A stretch of DNA of 64,000 nt from Allorhizobium pseudoryzae (lineage in GTDB: Bacteria; Pseudomonadota; Alphaproteobacteria; Rhizobiales; Rhizobiaceae): contig NZ_CP049241.1 in the NCBI RefSeq assembly GCF_011046245.1, positions 1,621,001 through 1,685,000 of the forward strand. Direction: 5' to 3'. The position numbers were made by a program, and so were the translations under genes. The notes beneath the pieces were generated by a model that searched no databases, was not told the DNA's origin, and saw only the letters and a list, made by a program, of their open reading frames with translations. Below are positions 9,618-19,956 of this stretch, one piece after another; within the stretch, counting starts at the first letter, position 1; every line of letters starts with the position of its first letter.

Positions 9618-10305
9618 GATCATCTTCGATACGGAAACCACCGGTCTCGACAACCGCTCCGACCGGGTCATCGAAATCGGCGGCATCGAGCTGCTGAACC
9701 ATTTTCCGACGGGGAGGACCTTTCACGTCTACATCAATCCGGGCGATCGCAAGGTGCATCCGGATGCGCTTGCCGTGCACGGCATTACCGATGACTTCCT
9801 GAAGGATAAGCCGAACTTTGCGGAAATCGTCGAGGATCTGCAGGCCTTCTTTGAGGGCGCAAAATGGATCGCCCATAACGCGACCTTCGATATGGGCTTC
9901 ATCAATGCCGAGTTTGCCAGGCTCGGCCTCCCACCGGTGCCGCAGGAACAGGTGATCGACACGCTCTCCATGGCGCGTCGCAAGAACCCGATGGGTCCGA
10001 ACACACTGGACGCGCTCTGCCGCCGGTATGGCATCGACAATTCGCACCGCACGAAGCACGGCGCCCTGCTCGACTCCGAGCTTCTCGCCGAAGTCTACAT
10101 CGAGATGATCGGTGGTCGACAGGCGGCACTGGGTCTTGGCGGAGCCGAGCGGGTAACGACGGTGGTCGAGGTGGAGGAGGTGGATATCACTGCGCTTGCC
10201 CGGCCAAGGCCGCTTGTCCCGCGGCTGACGCCGGAAGAGGTGGAAGCCCATCAGGCGATGGTCAAGAGCATGGGCGACAAGGCCCTCTGGGCCCGCTACC
10301 AGTAG
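9610..10305 (+). CDS. dnaQ: DNA polymerase III epsilon subunit (3'-5' proofreading exonuclease)
   Basis: This is the proofreading exonuclease of the replicative polymerase. It begins MREIIFDTETTGLD, carrying the Exo I motif DTETTG. The Exo II region is AHNATFDMGFIN and the Exo III region contains HGALLDSELLAEVY, so the catalytic acidic residues and histidine are present. The start at 9610 gives 231 residues. An upstream in-frame ATG at 9550 lies within coaE and adds unrelated sequence. The C-terminal tail after about residue 180 would contact the alpha subunit. A strong bidirectional terminator follows. Confidence 0.95.
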   Translation: MREIIFDTETTGLDNRSDRVIEIGGIELLNHFPTGRTFHVYINPGDRKVHPDALAVHGITDDFLKDKPNFAEIVEDLQAFFEGAKWIAHNATFDMGFINAEFARLGLPPVPQEQVIDTLSMARRKNPMGPNTLDALCRRYGIDNSHRTKHGALLDSELLAEVYIEMIGGRQAALGLGGAERVTTVVEVEEVDITALARPRPLVPRLTPEEVEAHQAMVKSMGDKALWARYQ

Positions 10306-10310
10306 CCACA

Positions 10311-10337
10311 AAAAAGCCCGGTCGAGCCGGGCTTTTT
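10311..10337. terminator. Bidirectional intrinsic terminator between dnaQ and secB
   Basis: An 11-bp perfect stem, AAAAAGCCCGG and CCGGGCTTTTT, closes a 5-base loop. A-runs and T-runs on either side let it serve both converging genes. Confidence 0.88.
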
Positions 10338-10364
10338 GATGTTTGCAGATGATGCCGTGAGCAA

Positions 10365-10838
10365 TCAGCTGTTCAGCGTCTGACCCTGCGAGCGGGCCTG
10401 TTCTTCGGCAACGCGCTGGGCAAACATCTGGCCGAAATCGATCGGGTCGATCATCAGCGGCGGGAAGCCGCCATTGCGCGTCACATCAGAAATGATCTGG
10501 CGTGCGAAGGGGAAGAGCAGGCGCGGGCACTCGATGAAGAGAACCGGGAGCATGTGTTCCTGCGGGAAACCGGTGATGCGGAAAACGCCGCCATACACCA
10601 GCTCGGTGACGAAAACGACCTTGTCGCCGTCCTTGGCATCGGCGCTCAGCGTCAGGATCACGTCGAAATCCGTGTCGGACAGCGGATTGGCATTGACGTT
10701 CACATTGATATTGATCGACGGAGCCTTGTCGCGAGCCTGCAGCGAGCGGGGCGCACCCGGGTTTTCGAAGGAGAGGTCCTTCGTGTACTGGGCAAGGATC
10801 GTGAGCGACGGAGATTGCGTTTCAGTTTCGTTGGCCAT
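10365..10838 (-). CDS. secB: Protein-export chaperone SecB
   Basis: SecB is a cytoplasmic tetrameric chaperone that keeps precursors unfolded and passes them to SecA. The 157-residue protein has the family's usual size. Recognisable stretches are [13 protein letters not shown] near 15-27, the beta strands with SINININVNAN-like alternation, [26 protein letters not shown] near 105-130 and IDFGQMF near the end. It stands alone, transcribed convergently to dnaQ. fxsA lies upstream on the same strand across an 87-base gap. Confidence 0.95.
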   Translation of the reverse strand: MANETETQSPSLTILAQYTKDLSFENPGAPRSLQARDKAPSININVNVNANPLSDTDFDVILTLSADAKDGDKVVFVTELVYGGVFRITGFPQEHMLPVLFIECPRLLFPFARQIISDVTRNGGFPPLMIDPIDFGQMFAQRVAEEQARSQGQTLNS

Positions 10839-10925
10839 TGGCTGTTCCTCGGCTTCGGTCGTTTCGGCCCTCTAACACTTCGCCGAAAGCCTTACAACCC
10901 TCCGGCCCCGCCGCAGGCCCTGCGC

Positions 10926-11423
10926 TCAGGGCTCATCCAGCCGACGATCCGACCAGGGGGACGAGGGATCCGGCTTGCGCTCGAAGTCTCCTTCGTCGAG
11001 GTCGATCGTCCTGGGGTCACCACCGCCTCGAGCGCCCGGATAACCTCCGCCGGCATACTGCGTCCGCACCACGACATTGCGACCGATGAGGTCCCAGAGC
11101 AACTGGCGCACCGGTGGCAGGAACAGCAGGATGCCGACGATGTCGCTGACGAAGCCGGGAATGATGAGCAGGATGGCCGCAACCACGATCATGGCGCCGC
11201 TGACGATCGCCTTGCCAGGAACACGGCCCTGGCGGCCTTCTTCGTTGATTTCGCGCAGAAGTGAAAGCCCTTGCAGGCGCAGGAGAACAATGCCGGCGAA
11301 ACCGGACAGCATCACGAGCCCCAGAGTTGGCCAGAGGCCAAGCCAGTTTCCGACGATCACGAAACCGGCAATCTCGAGAAGCGGCAGGCCGAAAAACAGG
11401 AGCGGAAACAGAAAAAGGCGCAT
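10926..11423 (-). CDS. fxsA: FxsA-family membrane protein
   Basis: FxsA is a small cytoplasmic-membrane protein known in E. coli for relieving phage T7 exclusion by F plasmids when overproduced. Its cellular role is unclear. The start at 11423 (MRLFLFPLLFFGLPLLEIAGF) matches the family N terminus; the ATG at 11462 would add 13 residues. Three or four hydrophobic segments lie in the first 110 residues (including VMLSGFAGIVLL and a long AIVSGAMIVVAAILLIIPG helix). A charged, Gly/Asp/Pro-rich tail of about 60 residues ends the 165-residue protein. It is divergent from the Tim44-like gene. Confidence 0.88.
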   Translation of the reverse strand: MRLFLFPLLFFGLPLLEIAGFVIVGNWLGLWPTLGLVMLSGFAGIVLLRLQGLSLLREINEEGRQGRVPGKAIVSGAMIVVAAILLIIPGFVSDIVGILLFLPPVRQLLWDLIGRNVVVRTQYAGGGYPGARGGGDPRTIDLDEGDFERKPDPSSPWSDRRLDEP

Positions 11424-11474
11424 GAGCTCACGGTAAAGCGTTGATGATGTTTGCGCGAACACTCGCCACGGTAT

Positions 11475-11502
11475 TTGAATGATCGCCAGATATGACTATA
11501 TG
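11475..11502 (+). promoter_or_regulatory. Candidate promoter of the Tim44-like gene
   Basis: TTGAAT and TATATG are separated by 16 bases, 40 bases before the start codon and within the fxsA/Tim44 divergent gap. The resemblance to a housekeeping promoter is moderate. Confidence 0.4.
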
Positions 11503-11542
11503 AGGATGAACCTTTCCAATTCCAACGACATCCCGGGTGAAA

Positions 11543-12241
11543 ATGGGCGCGAACGACTTCATCACTCTTTTTTTCCTCGTGGCAGCCGTCCTGATCTTTT
11601 TGCAGTTGCGCAGCGTGCTTGGCCGGCGGACGGGGCACGAGAAGCCGCCCGTTGATCCGTTCAGCGCCCGTGATGCTGCAAAAGCGCCGGCAAGCGACGA
11701 CGGCAAGGTCGTGACGCTTCCGCGGCGCGACCAGGCCGATGATGAAAGCCGTTGGACCGAGATCGATGCGGTCTCCAAGCCGGGCACCGCATTGAACGAT
11801 GGCCTTCGTGAACTGGTAAAGGCTGATCCGACCTTCCGCCCGAAGGAGTTTTTGAATGGCGCCCGCATGGCCTACGAGATGATCGTGATGGCCTTTGCCG
11901 ATGGCGACCGGAAGGCATTGAAAAACCTTCTGTCAAAGGAAGTCTTCGAAGGCTTCGAAGCGGCGATTGCCGATCGGGAATCGCGTGGCGAAGTGGTCAA
12001 GTCGAGTTTTGTCGGCATCGACAAGGCGGACATCACCCAGGTACTGGTCAAGGGCCATGAGGAGCAGGTGACGGTGCGCATCGTCAGCCAGCTGATTTCG
12101 GCCACCTATGACAAGGCCGGTACGCTGGTGGATGGTGACGCGGAAACCGTGGCCGAGGTGATCGATATCTGGACCTTTGCCCGCGACATGCGCTCCCGCG
12201 ACCCGAACTGGAAACTGGTCGCCACTGAATCCGAGCAATGA
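11543..12241 (+). CDS. Tim44/TimA-type membrane-associated protein
   Basis: A 232-residue protein starts with one hydrophobic segment (ITLFFLVAAVLIFLQLRSVLG), followed by a polar linker to about residue 80. A C-terminal Tim44-like domain (SNTF2 fold) extends from roughly residue 90, ending DIWTFARDMRSRDPNWKLVAT. The DxWTFxRxxxxxxPNWxL pattern is typical of the family. Alphaproteobacterial homologues of mitochondrial Tim44 are thought to be inner-membrane-associated, but their role is not settled. I use ATG at 11543 rather than GTG at 11537. The stop overlaps the mltA start (ATGA), so the gene heads a coupled set with mltA, smr and xre. Confidence 0.87.
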   Translation: MGANDFITLFFLVAAVLIFLQLRSVLGRRTGHEKPPVDPFSARDAAKAPASDDGKVVTLPRRDQADDESRWTEIDAVSKPGTALNDGLRELVKADPTFRPKEFLNGARMAYEMIVMAFADGDRKALKNLLSKEVFEGFEAAIADRESRGEVVKSSFVGIDKADITQVLVKGHEEQVTVRIVSQLISATYDKAGTLVDGDAETVAEVIDIWTFARDMRSRDPNWKLVATESEQ

Positions 12242-13356
12242 TCGTGACGGAGACCTTTTCTCTCCGGCGGATGGACTTCTCCGAATTGAGGGGGTGGGGG
12301 ATCGATGATCCCCGCCCCCTCTTTGCCGTCATGCAGCGCTGTCTTGAACATATCCGTCAGAACAAGCCCTATCGAACCGGCTCTCTCGGTCTGACGGCCG
12401 CGGATCTTCTACCCCTGCTGTCCGCTGCGATCGAAGCGGCACCCGCCGATGCGGCAGCGGCACGCGCTTTCTTCGAGGCGCAAACCGTGCCGTTCCTGAT
12501 CGAGCGGACAAGCAACCAGAAAGGTTTCGTGACGGCGTTCTATGAGCCGGAAGTGGAGGTCTCCGATAAACCGGACTCCGGCTACCGATATCCCTTCTAC
12601 CGTCGCCCGGCAGATCTCGTCGATCTCGACGATGCCAATCGACCACAGGACATGGATGCGTCCTACGTCTTTGGCCGAAACCATGATGGCCAGATCTCCC
12701 CCTATTTCGATCGCAGGATGATCGATGAAGGCTGTCTGGACGGGCAGGGTCTGGAGATCGCCTGGGCGAAATCGAAGGTAGATGTATTCTTCGCCCATGT
12801 TCAGGGCGCGGCGCGGCTCCGCTATCCCGACGGTCGGCTGTGCCGGATCACCTATGCGGCCAAGGCGGGCCATCCGTTTTCTGCCATCGGCAAGTTGTTG
12901 ATTGATCGAGGAGAGATCGATCCCGCCCGGATCTCGATGCAGTCGATCCGCGCCTGGCTCGCGGAGAATCCGGCTAAGGTCGATGGCGTGCTCTGGCACA
13001 ATCGGTCTTACATCTTTTTCCGCGAAGCCGCCGTGGACGATCCCTCTCTTGGGCCGATTGCCGCCGCCAAGGTGCCGCTGGTGGCCGGGCGGTCTCTTGC
13101 CGTCGATCGGCTCATTCACACCTTCGGCTTTCCTTTCTTCATCCGCTCCGAAACATTGACGCATCTGGACGAGCGCCGGCCTTTCGCCCGCCTAATGATG
13201 GCGCTCGATACGGGGTCCGCCATCGTCGGCCCGGCGCGCGGCGACATTTTTACCGGATCGGGGGATGAGGCGGGAGAACTGGCCGGCACCGTGCGCAACA
13301 GCGCGGATTTCCATATTCTCATCCCGAAAGCGGCAGCGCCGAGGTTTGCCGGATGA
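12238..13356 (+). CDS. mltA: Membrane-bound lytic murein transglycosylase A (MltA)
   Basis: MltA cleaves the glycan strands of peptidoglycan to give 1,6-anhydromuropeptides. The 372-residue protein shows FVTAFYEPEVEVS near 95, the ASYVFGRN and EIAWAKSKVDVFFAHVQG regions, and the C-terminal 3D domain with catalytic aspartates (MMALDTGSAIVGPARGDIFTGSG). There is no convincing signal peptide or lipobox at the chosen start, which overlaps the upstream stop by 4 bases. This soluble-looking N terminus is odd for an exported enzyme. The next gene (Smr) overlaps by 4 bases. Confidence 0.93.
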   Translation: MIVTETFSLRRMDFSELRGWGIDDPRPLFAVMQRCLEHIRQNKPYRTGSLGLTAADLLPLLSAAIEAAPADAAAARAFFEAQTVPFLIERTSNQKGFVTAFYEPEVEVSDKPDSGYRYPFYRRPADLVDLDDANRPQDMDASYVFGRNHDGQISPYFDRRMIDEGCLDGQGLEIAWAKSKVDVFFAHVQGAARLRYPDGRLCRITYAAKAGHPFSAIGKLLIDRGEIDPARISMQSIRAWLAENPAKVDGVLWHNRSYIFFREAAVDDPSLGPIAAAKVPLVAGRSLAVDRLIHTFGFPFFIRSETLTHLDERRPFARLMMALDTGSAIVGPARGDIFTGSGDEAGELAGTVRNSADFHILIPKAAAPRFAG

Positions 13357-13916
13357 AGAAGGAACGCAAGCTTAGTTCGGACGAGCGAATCCTGTGGGGC
13401 AAGGTCGCCAAGACGACGAAGCCGATGCCGGGGCGCCTGGAAGAACTCCTGGAGTTCGAGGAGGAGTTCCTGCACGAGCAGGAGATGGCGCCGTCCTCCT
13501 CTTCGCCTGTCTCCAAGACCATCCCGATTGCTGATTCCGAACAGAACACCGACCCGGCCAAGTGCGGCAAGGGCGTTCATCATCCGCTCGAGCGACCGGT
13601 CAAGCGCAAGATCGCCCGCGGCCGTCTGGCGCTGGAGGCGCGGATCGATCTGCACGGCATGATACAGAGCGAAGCGCATGGCATGTTGCTCGATTTTTTG
13701 ATGCGCGCGCATGAACGCGGCATGCGCCATGTTCTCATCATCACCGGCAAGGGCAGTTCGCTCGGCAGCGAAGGCGCGTTGAAACGGGCGGTTCCCTTGT
13801 GGTTCTCGAAGCCGGAATTCCGCTTTCTTATCTCGTCTTATGAGCCGGCCGCGCGTCACCATGGCGGGGAGGGTGCGCTCTATGTGCGTCTCAGCCGACG
13901 GGGAGGCGAAATGTGA
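13353..13916 (+). CDS. Smr-domain protein (MutS2 C-terminal-like nuclease domain)
   Basis: This 187-residue protein has a low-complexity charged N-terminal half (KKERKLSSDERILWGKV, then acidic EELLEFEEEFLHEQE) and a C-terminal Smr domain from about residue 95. The domain carries the ARIDLHGMIQSEAH and HVLIITGKGSSLGSEG motifs. Smr domains are known to have nicking endonuclease or RNase activity. What this stand-alone member does is not known. Start and stop overlap mltA and the xre gene by 4 bases each, so the three are translationally coupled. Confidence 0.92.
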   Translation: MKKERKLSSDERILWGKVAKTTKPMPGRLEELLEFEEEFLHEQEMAPSSSSPVSKTIPIADSEQNTDPAKCGKGVHHPLERPVKRKIARGRLALEARIDLHGMIQSEAHGMLLDFLMRAHERGMRHVLIITGKGSSLGSEGALKRAVPLWFSKPEFRFLISSYEPAARHHGGEGALYVRLSRRGGEM

Positions 13917-14278
13917 CGCCCTTCGGAGAGGCCCTGCGCGAACTGCGTCGGCAGAAGGGGGTGAGCCAGCAGGAGATGGCGGCGGCCATCGGCGTCTCGG
14001 CTGCCTATCTGTCCGCCTTGGAGCATGGCCGTCGCGGGCGTCCGAGCTTCGATTTTCTGCAGCGCGTCTGCGGCTATTTCAACATCATCTGGGATGAAGC
14101 CGAGGAACTGTTTCGCCTGGCGGAAGGCTCCGATCCGAGGGTGACGGTCGATACTGCCGGCCTGCCGCCGGCCTATACGGCGCTTGCCAATCTTCTCGCA
14201 CGCAAAATTCGCCATCTGGAACCGGACATGGTAGACGAACTGACGAAGCTGCTGGAAAATGCCGCAAACCGTGGCTAG
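13913..14278 (+). CDS. XRE-family helix-turn-helix transcriptional regulator
   Basis: The 121-residue protein has a Cro/CI-type helix-turn-helix in its first 65 residues (LRELRRQKGVSQQEMAAAIG, then SAAYLSALEHGRRGRPS). A C-terminal helical tail of unknown role follows. GTG is the start and overlaps the smr stop. Small XRE genes following mltA-smr are conserved in rhizobia. Target genes cannot be told from sequence. It could autoregulate this operon or act on gyrB just downstream, but neither is shown. Confidence 0.9.
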   Translation: MTPFGEALRELRRQKGVSQQEMAAAIGVSAAYLSALEHGRRGRPSFDFLQRVCGYFNIIWDEAEELFRLAEGSDPRVTVDTAGLPPAYTALANLLARKIRHLEPDMVDELTKLLENAANRG

Positions 14279-14314
14279 TGGTCCTGTCATCCCCGATTTT
14301 TCGTCTCTCACGCT

Positions 14315-14343
14315 TTGGAATGAGGCACGGAACTCCCTATAGT
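14315..14343 (+). promoter_or_regulatory. Candidate sigma-70-type promoter of gyrB
   Basis: TTGGAA and TATAGT are spaced by 17 bases and lie 63 bases before the gyrB start in the 128-base gap after the XRE gene. The match to the housekeeping consensus is good for a GC-rich genome. Confidence 0.5.
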
Positions 14344-14364
14344 CCGCAGGAAGGACAACGGTGA

Positions 14365-16839
<2,475 letters not shown>

Positions 16840-16847
16840 TCAAGATT

Positions 16848-16863
16848 TGTTTCACGTGAATCT
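16848..16863. promoter_or_regulatory. parS-like ParB-binding site (14/16 match)
   Basis: TGTTTCACGTGAATCT differs from TGTTTCACGTGAAACA at two right-half positions. It begins 8 bases after the gyrB stop and forms a pair with the site 11 bases further on. Confidence 0.75.
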
Positions 16864-16874
16864 TTTCTGTGGAT

Positions 16875-16890
16875 TGATTCACGTGAAACA
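16875..16890. promoter_or_regulatory. parS-like ParB-binding site (15/16 match)
   Basis: TGATTCACGTGAAACA has one mismatch to the parS palindrome. It is the second of a close pair, with centres 27 bases apart, about 10 kb right of the proposed origin. Confidence 0.82.
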
Positions 16891-17045
16891 TCAGAGCCGG
16901 CGTCAGTCACAATTCGACCAAGCGCAGCCAACCCTCCAATTTCTCTTTAAACTTCAATGATAGGCCGCAGACGAAACCCGTTTTCGTGCGCGGAACAATT
17001 GCGCGCCGCAAGTCTTGTTCCAGCCACCTGTCGCACAATGGCGAT

Positions 17046-17081
17046 AAGTGCAGTTCTGTCAGTCAATGTTGCACTGCACTT
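17046..17081. promoter_or_regulatory. Inverted repeat upstream of phaZ, possible PhaR-type operator
   Basis: AAGTGCAGT (17046-17054) and ACTGCACTT (17073-17081) are perfect 9-bp inverted arms 18 bases apart. The right arm contains TTGCACTGCA, a TGC/GCA-rich pattern like those bound by the PHB-responsive regulator PhaR in other alphaproteobacteria. It overlaps a possible -35 element. Assigning it to PhaR is an inference from the neighbouring PHB gene. Confidence 0.5.
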
Positions 17082-17185
17082 GTAACCTGTTAGTTTACCC
17101 CTTGATGCTAGACACTCAGGCAGGTCCGGTCGGCGGGTCCGGAAAGAAACACCCGAAAGAAAACCAACACGAAAGGTGGCCTTGC

Positions 17186-18466
17186 ATGTTCTACCAGCTC
17201 TATGAGTTGAACCACGCGGCCATGGCTCCGTATCGCGCGGCGACGGAAGCTCTTCGATTTTTCTATACCAATCCTCTAAACCCCCTTGCAGAGACGACGT
17301 TCGGACGCACGATGGCGGCGGGGCTGGAAGTGTTTGAACGCGCCACGCGGCGTTATGGCAAACCGGAATTCGGACTGCCGACGACCACCGTCAGCGGCCA
17401 GAGCGTCAAGGTGACCGAGAAGGTGGTCTGGTCGAGACCCTTCTGCGATCTTCTCCGTTTTGAGCGTGATCTGCCGAAGGGCACCGATCTCGGTCCGAAG
17501 ATCCTGATCGTGGCGCCCATGTCCGGCCATTATGCGACGCTGTTGCGCGGCACGGTCGAGGCGCTGATCCAGGGTGCGGATGTCTACATCACCGATTGGC
17601 AGGACGCCCGCACGGTCCCGGTGACCGAAGGTCTGTTCGATCTCGATGATTATATCGACTACGTCATCGACATGATCCATCACCTCGGTCCGAACACGCA
17701 TGTGGTGGCCGTCTGCCAGCCGTCGGTTCCGGTTCTGGCCGCTGCGGCGGTCATGGAAGGCGCCGATGATCCGCTGGCACCTGCGTCCATGACGCTGATG
17801 GGCGGGCCGATCGATACGCGCATCAACCCGACGGCGGTGAACCAGCTAGCCCAGGACCGTCCGCTGAAGTGGTTCAAGGACAATGTCATCATGACGGTGC
17901 CGTGGCCGCATGCTGGTTTCATGCGTCCCGTCTACCCGGGCTTCCTGCAGCTCTCCGGCTTCATGTCGATGAACCTCGACCGGCACCTCAACGCCCAGAA
18001 GGACTTCTTCCAGCATCTCGTGAAGAACGACGGCGAGTCCGCCGAGAAACATCGCGACTTCTATGACGAATATCTGGCGGTCATGGATCTGACGGCGGAG
18101 TTTTATCTGCAGACGGTCGATACCGTCTTCATCAAGCATTCCCTGCCGAAGGGCGAGATGATGCATCGCGGCAGCCGCGTCGATACGACGAAGATCCGCA
18201 AGGTGGCGCTTCTCACCATCGAAGGCGAGAATGACGATATTTCCGGCGTCGGCCAGACCAAGGCGGCGCAGACGATCTGCACCAACATTCCAGACGACAT
18301 GCGCCTGCATTATGTTCAGCCGGATGTCGGCCACTACGGGGTGTTCAACGGCTCGCGCTTCCGCCGGGAAATTGCGCCGCGGATCCTGAAGTTTGCCGCC
18401 GAACAGACCAAGGGTGTTCGCAAAACGGTGGTGCCGCGGGTGATCAAGGGCGGCAAGAGCGCCTGA
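17186..18466 (+). CDS. phaZ: Intracellular poly(3-hydroxybutyrate) depolymerase PhaZ
   Basis: PhaZ mobilises stored PHB granules to 3-hydroxybutyrate. Homology begins at MFYQLYELNHAAMAPYRAA, so I start at 17186, which has GAAAGGTGG 6 bases upstream; this gives 426 residues. The nucleophile is the cysteine of VAVCQPSVPVL at about C177, where ordinary lipases have serine; this is usual for the intracellular class. WQDARTVPV near 138, IEGENDDISG near 345 and GHYGVFNGSRFR near 390 are the other family landmarks, the last carrying the likely catalytic histidine. An inverted repeat upstream may be the operator. Confidence 0.95.
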   Translation: MFYQLYELNHAAMAPYRAATEALRFFYTNPLNPLAETTFGRTMAAGLEVFERATRRYGKPEFGLPTTTVSGQSVKVTEKVVWSRPFCDLLRFERDLPKGTDLGPKILIVAPMSGHYATLLRGTVEALIQGADVYITDWQDARTVPVTEGLFDLDDYIDYVIDMIHHLGPNTHVVAVCQPSVPVLAAAAVMEGADDPLAPASMTLMGGPIDTRINPTAVNQLAQDRPLKWFKDNVIMTVPWPHAGFMRPVYPGFLQLSGFMSMNLDRHLNAQKDFFQHLVKNDGESAEKHRDFYDEYLAVMDLTAEFYLQTVDTVFIKHSLPKGEMMHRGSRVDTTKIRKVALLTIEGENDDISGVGQTKAAQTICTNIPDDMRLHYVQPDVGHYGVFNGSRFRREIAPRILKFAAEQTKGVRKTVVPRVIKGGKSA

Positions 18467-18617
18467 AAACCAGGCTATATTACGTTTTCCTTGAATGTAT
18501 TCAGAGCCTTCGCCGATTTGAGAGAAGGCTTTCTTGAAGGCGCATTGCGGGGCTACCACATCGATTGTGAGCGGGAAGCATTCGGGCCTCCCGCCCACAA
18601 ACGAGGTAACGCGACCG

Positions 18618-19037
18618 ATGAACCAGTCTGCATGGATCCGGCCGGATTGGACTCCGGCAACGATCGCCCTGATGGTCCTGGGCTTCGTGGTGTTCTGGCC
18701 CCTTGGCCTCGCCATGCTTGCCTATATTCTCTACGGCGACCGCCTGCGCGATTTCAAGCGCAGCGCCAATGAACGCGCCGACGGCTTCTTTAACAGCTGC
18801 CGCAGCTATCGCCGCTCCAGCCGTCCCGGTTTCTCGACCGGCAACGGGGCCTTCGACGATTGGCGAAAGGCCGAGCTCGACCGCATCGAAGAACAGCGCC
18901 GCAAGCTCGACGAGATGCGCGAGGAATTCGACACCTATCTTCGCGAGCTTCGCCGCGCGAAGGATCAGGAAGAGTTCGACCGCTTCATGCGCGAGCGTGG
19001 CAACCGCGGTCCAGACACGTCCTATCCCGCCGTCTGA
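18618..19037 (+). CDS. DUF2852 small membrane protein
   Basis: This 139-residue protein of unknown function begins MNQSAWIRPDWTPATI. It has one clear transmembrane segment (IALMVLGFVVFWPLGLAMLAYILYG, about residues 15-40), followed by a charged, probably coiled-coil cytoplasmic tail (ELDRIEEQRRKLDEMREEFD near 90-110) ending RERGNRGPDTSYPAV. These features match DUF2852, a family of alphaproteobacteria. GAGGTAA lies 8 bases before ATG at 18618; an upstream in-frame start at 18534 is not supported. A terminator follows closely, so the gene is probably the last of its unit. Confidence 0.85.
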   Translation: MNQSAWIRPDWTPATIALMVLGFVVFWPLGLAMLAYILYGDRLRDFKRSANERADGFFNSCRSYRRSSRPGFSTGNGAFDDWRKAELDRIEEQRRKLDEMREEFDTYLRELRRAKDQEEFDRFMRERGNRGPDTSYPAV

Positions 19038-19064
19038 CGGGCAAGAGACGCACGAAACAGTCCG

Positions 19065-19090
19065 CCGGCACCTTTGGGTGCCGGTTTTTT
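19065..19090 (+). terminator. Intrinsic terminator after the DUF2852 gene
   Basis: CCGGCACC and GGTGCCGG form a perfect 8-bp stem with a 4-base loop, followed by six T residues. It lies just before the metallopeptidase gene. Confidence 0.88.
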
Positions 19091-19128
19091 CTTGCTCTCC
19101 GCATCGCCGAATCGGATAGAAGAAGCCC

Positions 19129-19887
19129 ATGTTCTCCCTGCTCGCCAAGCCCAAACGCAAGCCGAAACCGCTCAAGAAGGAAGAGCGTGTTCTCTCCGTG
19201 GGTGACAAGGTGCTGCCGCTGACGATCCGGGAACATGCCAAGGCGACCCGCATCACGCTGCGCATCGAACCGGGCGGCCGCGCGTTGCGCCTCACGGTGC
19301 CGACCGGTCTGCGTTCCCGCGAAGTGGATGCCTTCCTCACCCGCCATGATGGCTGGCTGCGCACGAAGCTTTCCAAGTTTTCGGATGAAAACACGCTTCG
19401 CCCCGGCGGCATGATGGCACTGCGCGGTGTGCCGCACCGGATTGTCCATACCGGCACCTTGCGAGGACTGACGGAAGTCAGCGAGGAGGATGGACAACCG
19501 ATCATCCGGGTCAGCGGTCTGGAGGATCATCTCGGACGACGCCTGGAAGCCTTCCTGAAAAAGGAGGCGCGCTACGATCTGGAGCGGCTGTCCGCTATTT
19601 ATGCCGGGCGCATCGGCAAACCTGTCAAGTCTGTCAGCATGAAGGATACCCGCAGCCGCTGGGGGTCCTGCTCCTGGGATGGCAATTTGAGCTTTTCCTG
19701 GCGCATCGTCATGGCGCCGCCCTTCGTCATCGATTATCTCGCGGCGCATGAAGTGGCACATCTGAAGGAGATGAACCACGGTCCGAAGTTCTGGGCGCTT
19801 TGTGCCGACCTGTGCCCGGACATGGACAGAGCCCGCCACTGGCTGAAGACCCACGGCTCGCAACTGCATGCGATCGACTTCAGCTAA
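19129..19887 (+). CDS. YgjP-like M48-family zinc metallopeptidase (DUF45)
   Basis: The 252-residue protein carries the zinc motif HEVAH with a third ligand in KEMNHGPKFW near residue 210, preceded by the family's KDTRSRWGSCS stretch near 175. Residues 1-20 are very basic (KPKRKPKPLKKEER). There is no signal peptide, so it should be cytoplasmic. Its substrate is unknown. GAAGAAG precedes the start. It is probably co-transcribed with trpF, 69 bases downstream. Confidence 0.9.
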   Translation: MFSLLAKPKRKPKPLKKEERVLSVGDKVLPLTIREHAKATRITLRIEPGGRALRLTVPTGLRSREVDAFLTRHDGWLRTKLSKFSDENTLRPGGMMALRGVPHRIVHTGTLRGLTEVSEEDGQPIIRVSGLEDHLGRRLEAFLKKEARYDLERLSAIYAGRIGKPVKSVSMKDTRSRWGSCSWDGNLSFSWRIVMAPPFVIDYLAAHEVAHLKEMNHGPKFWALCADLCPDMDRARHWLKTHGSQLHAIDFS

Positions 19888-19956
19888 GGCGCTGTCGCCG
19901 GCACCCGGCATCAAAGACCCTCGACTTGGCGCGCGATTCGTGCAACTTCGCCTTCC

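Larger units (their letters stand above)
16840..17185. other. 346-base intergenic region between gyrB and phaZ
   Basis: No gene is supported here. The region holds two parS-like sites in its first 51 bases and, near its right end, a 9-bp inverted repeat (17046-17081) overlapping a possible promoter (TTGCAC at 17069, TAGTTT at 17091). The middle (about 16895-17040) shows nothing I recognise. An in-frame extension of phaZ back to 17048 is not credible. Confidence 0.7.
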
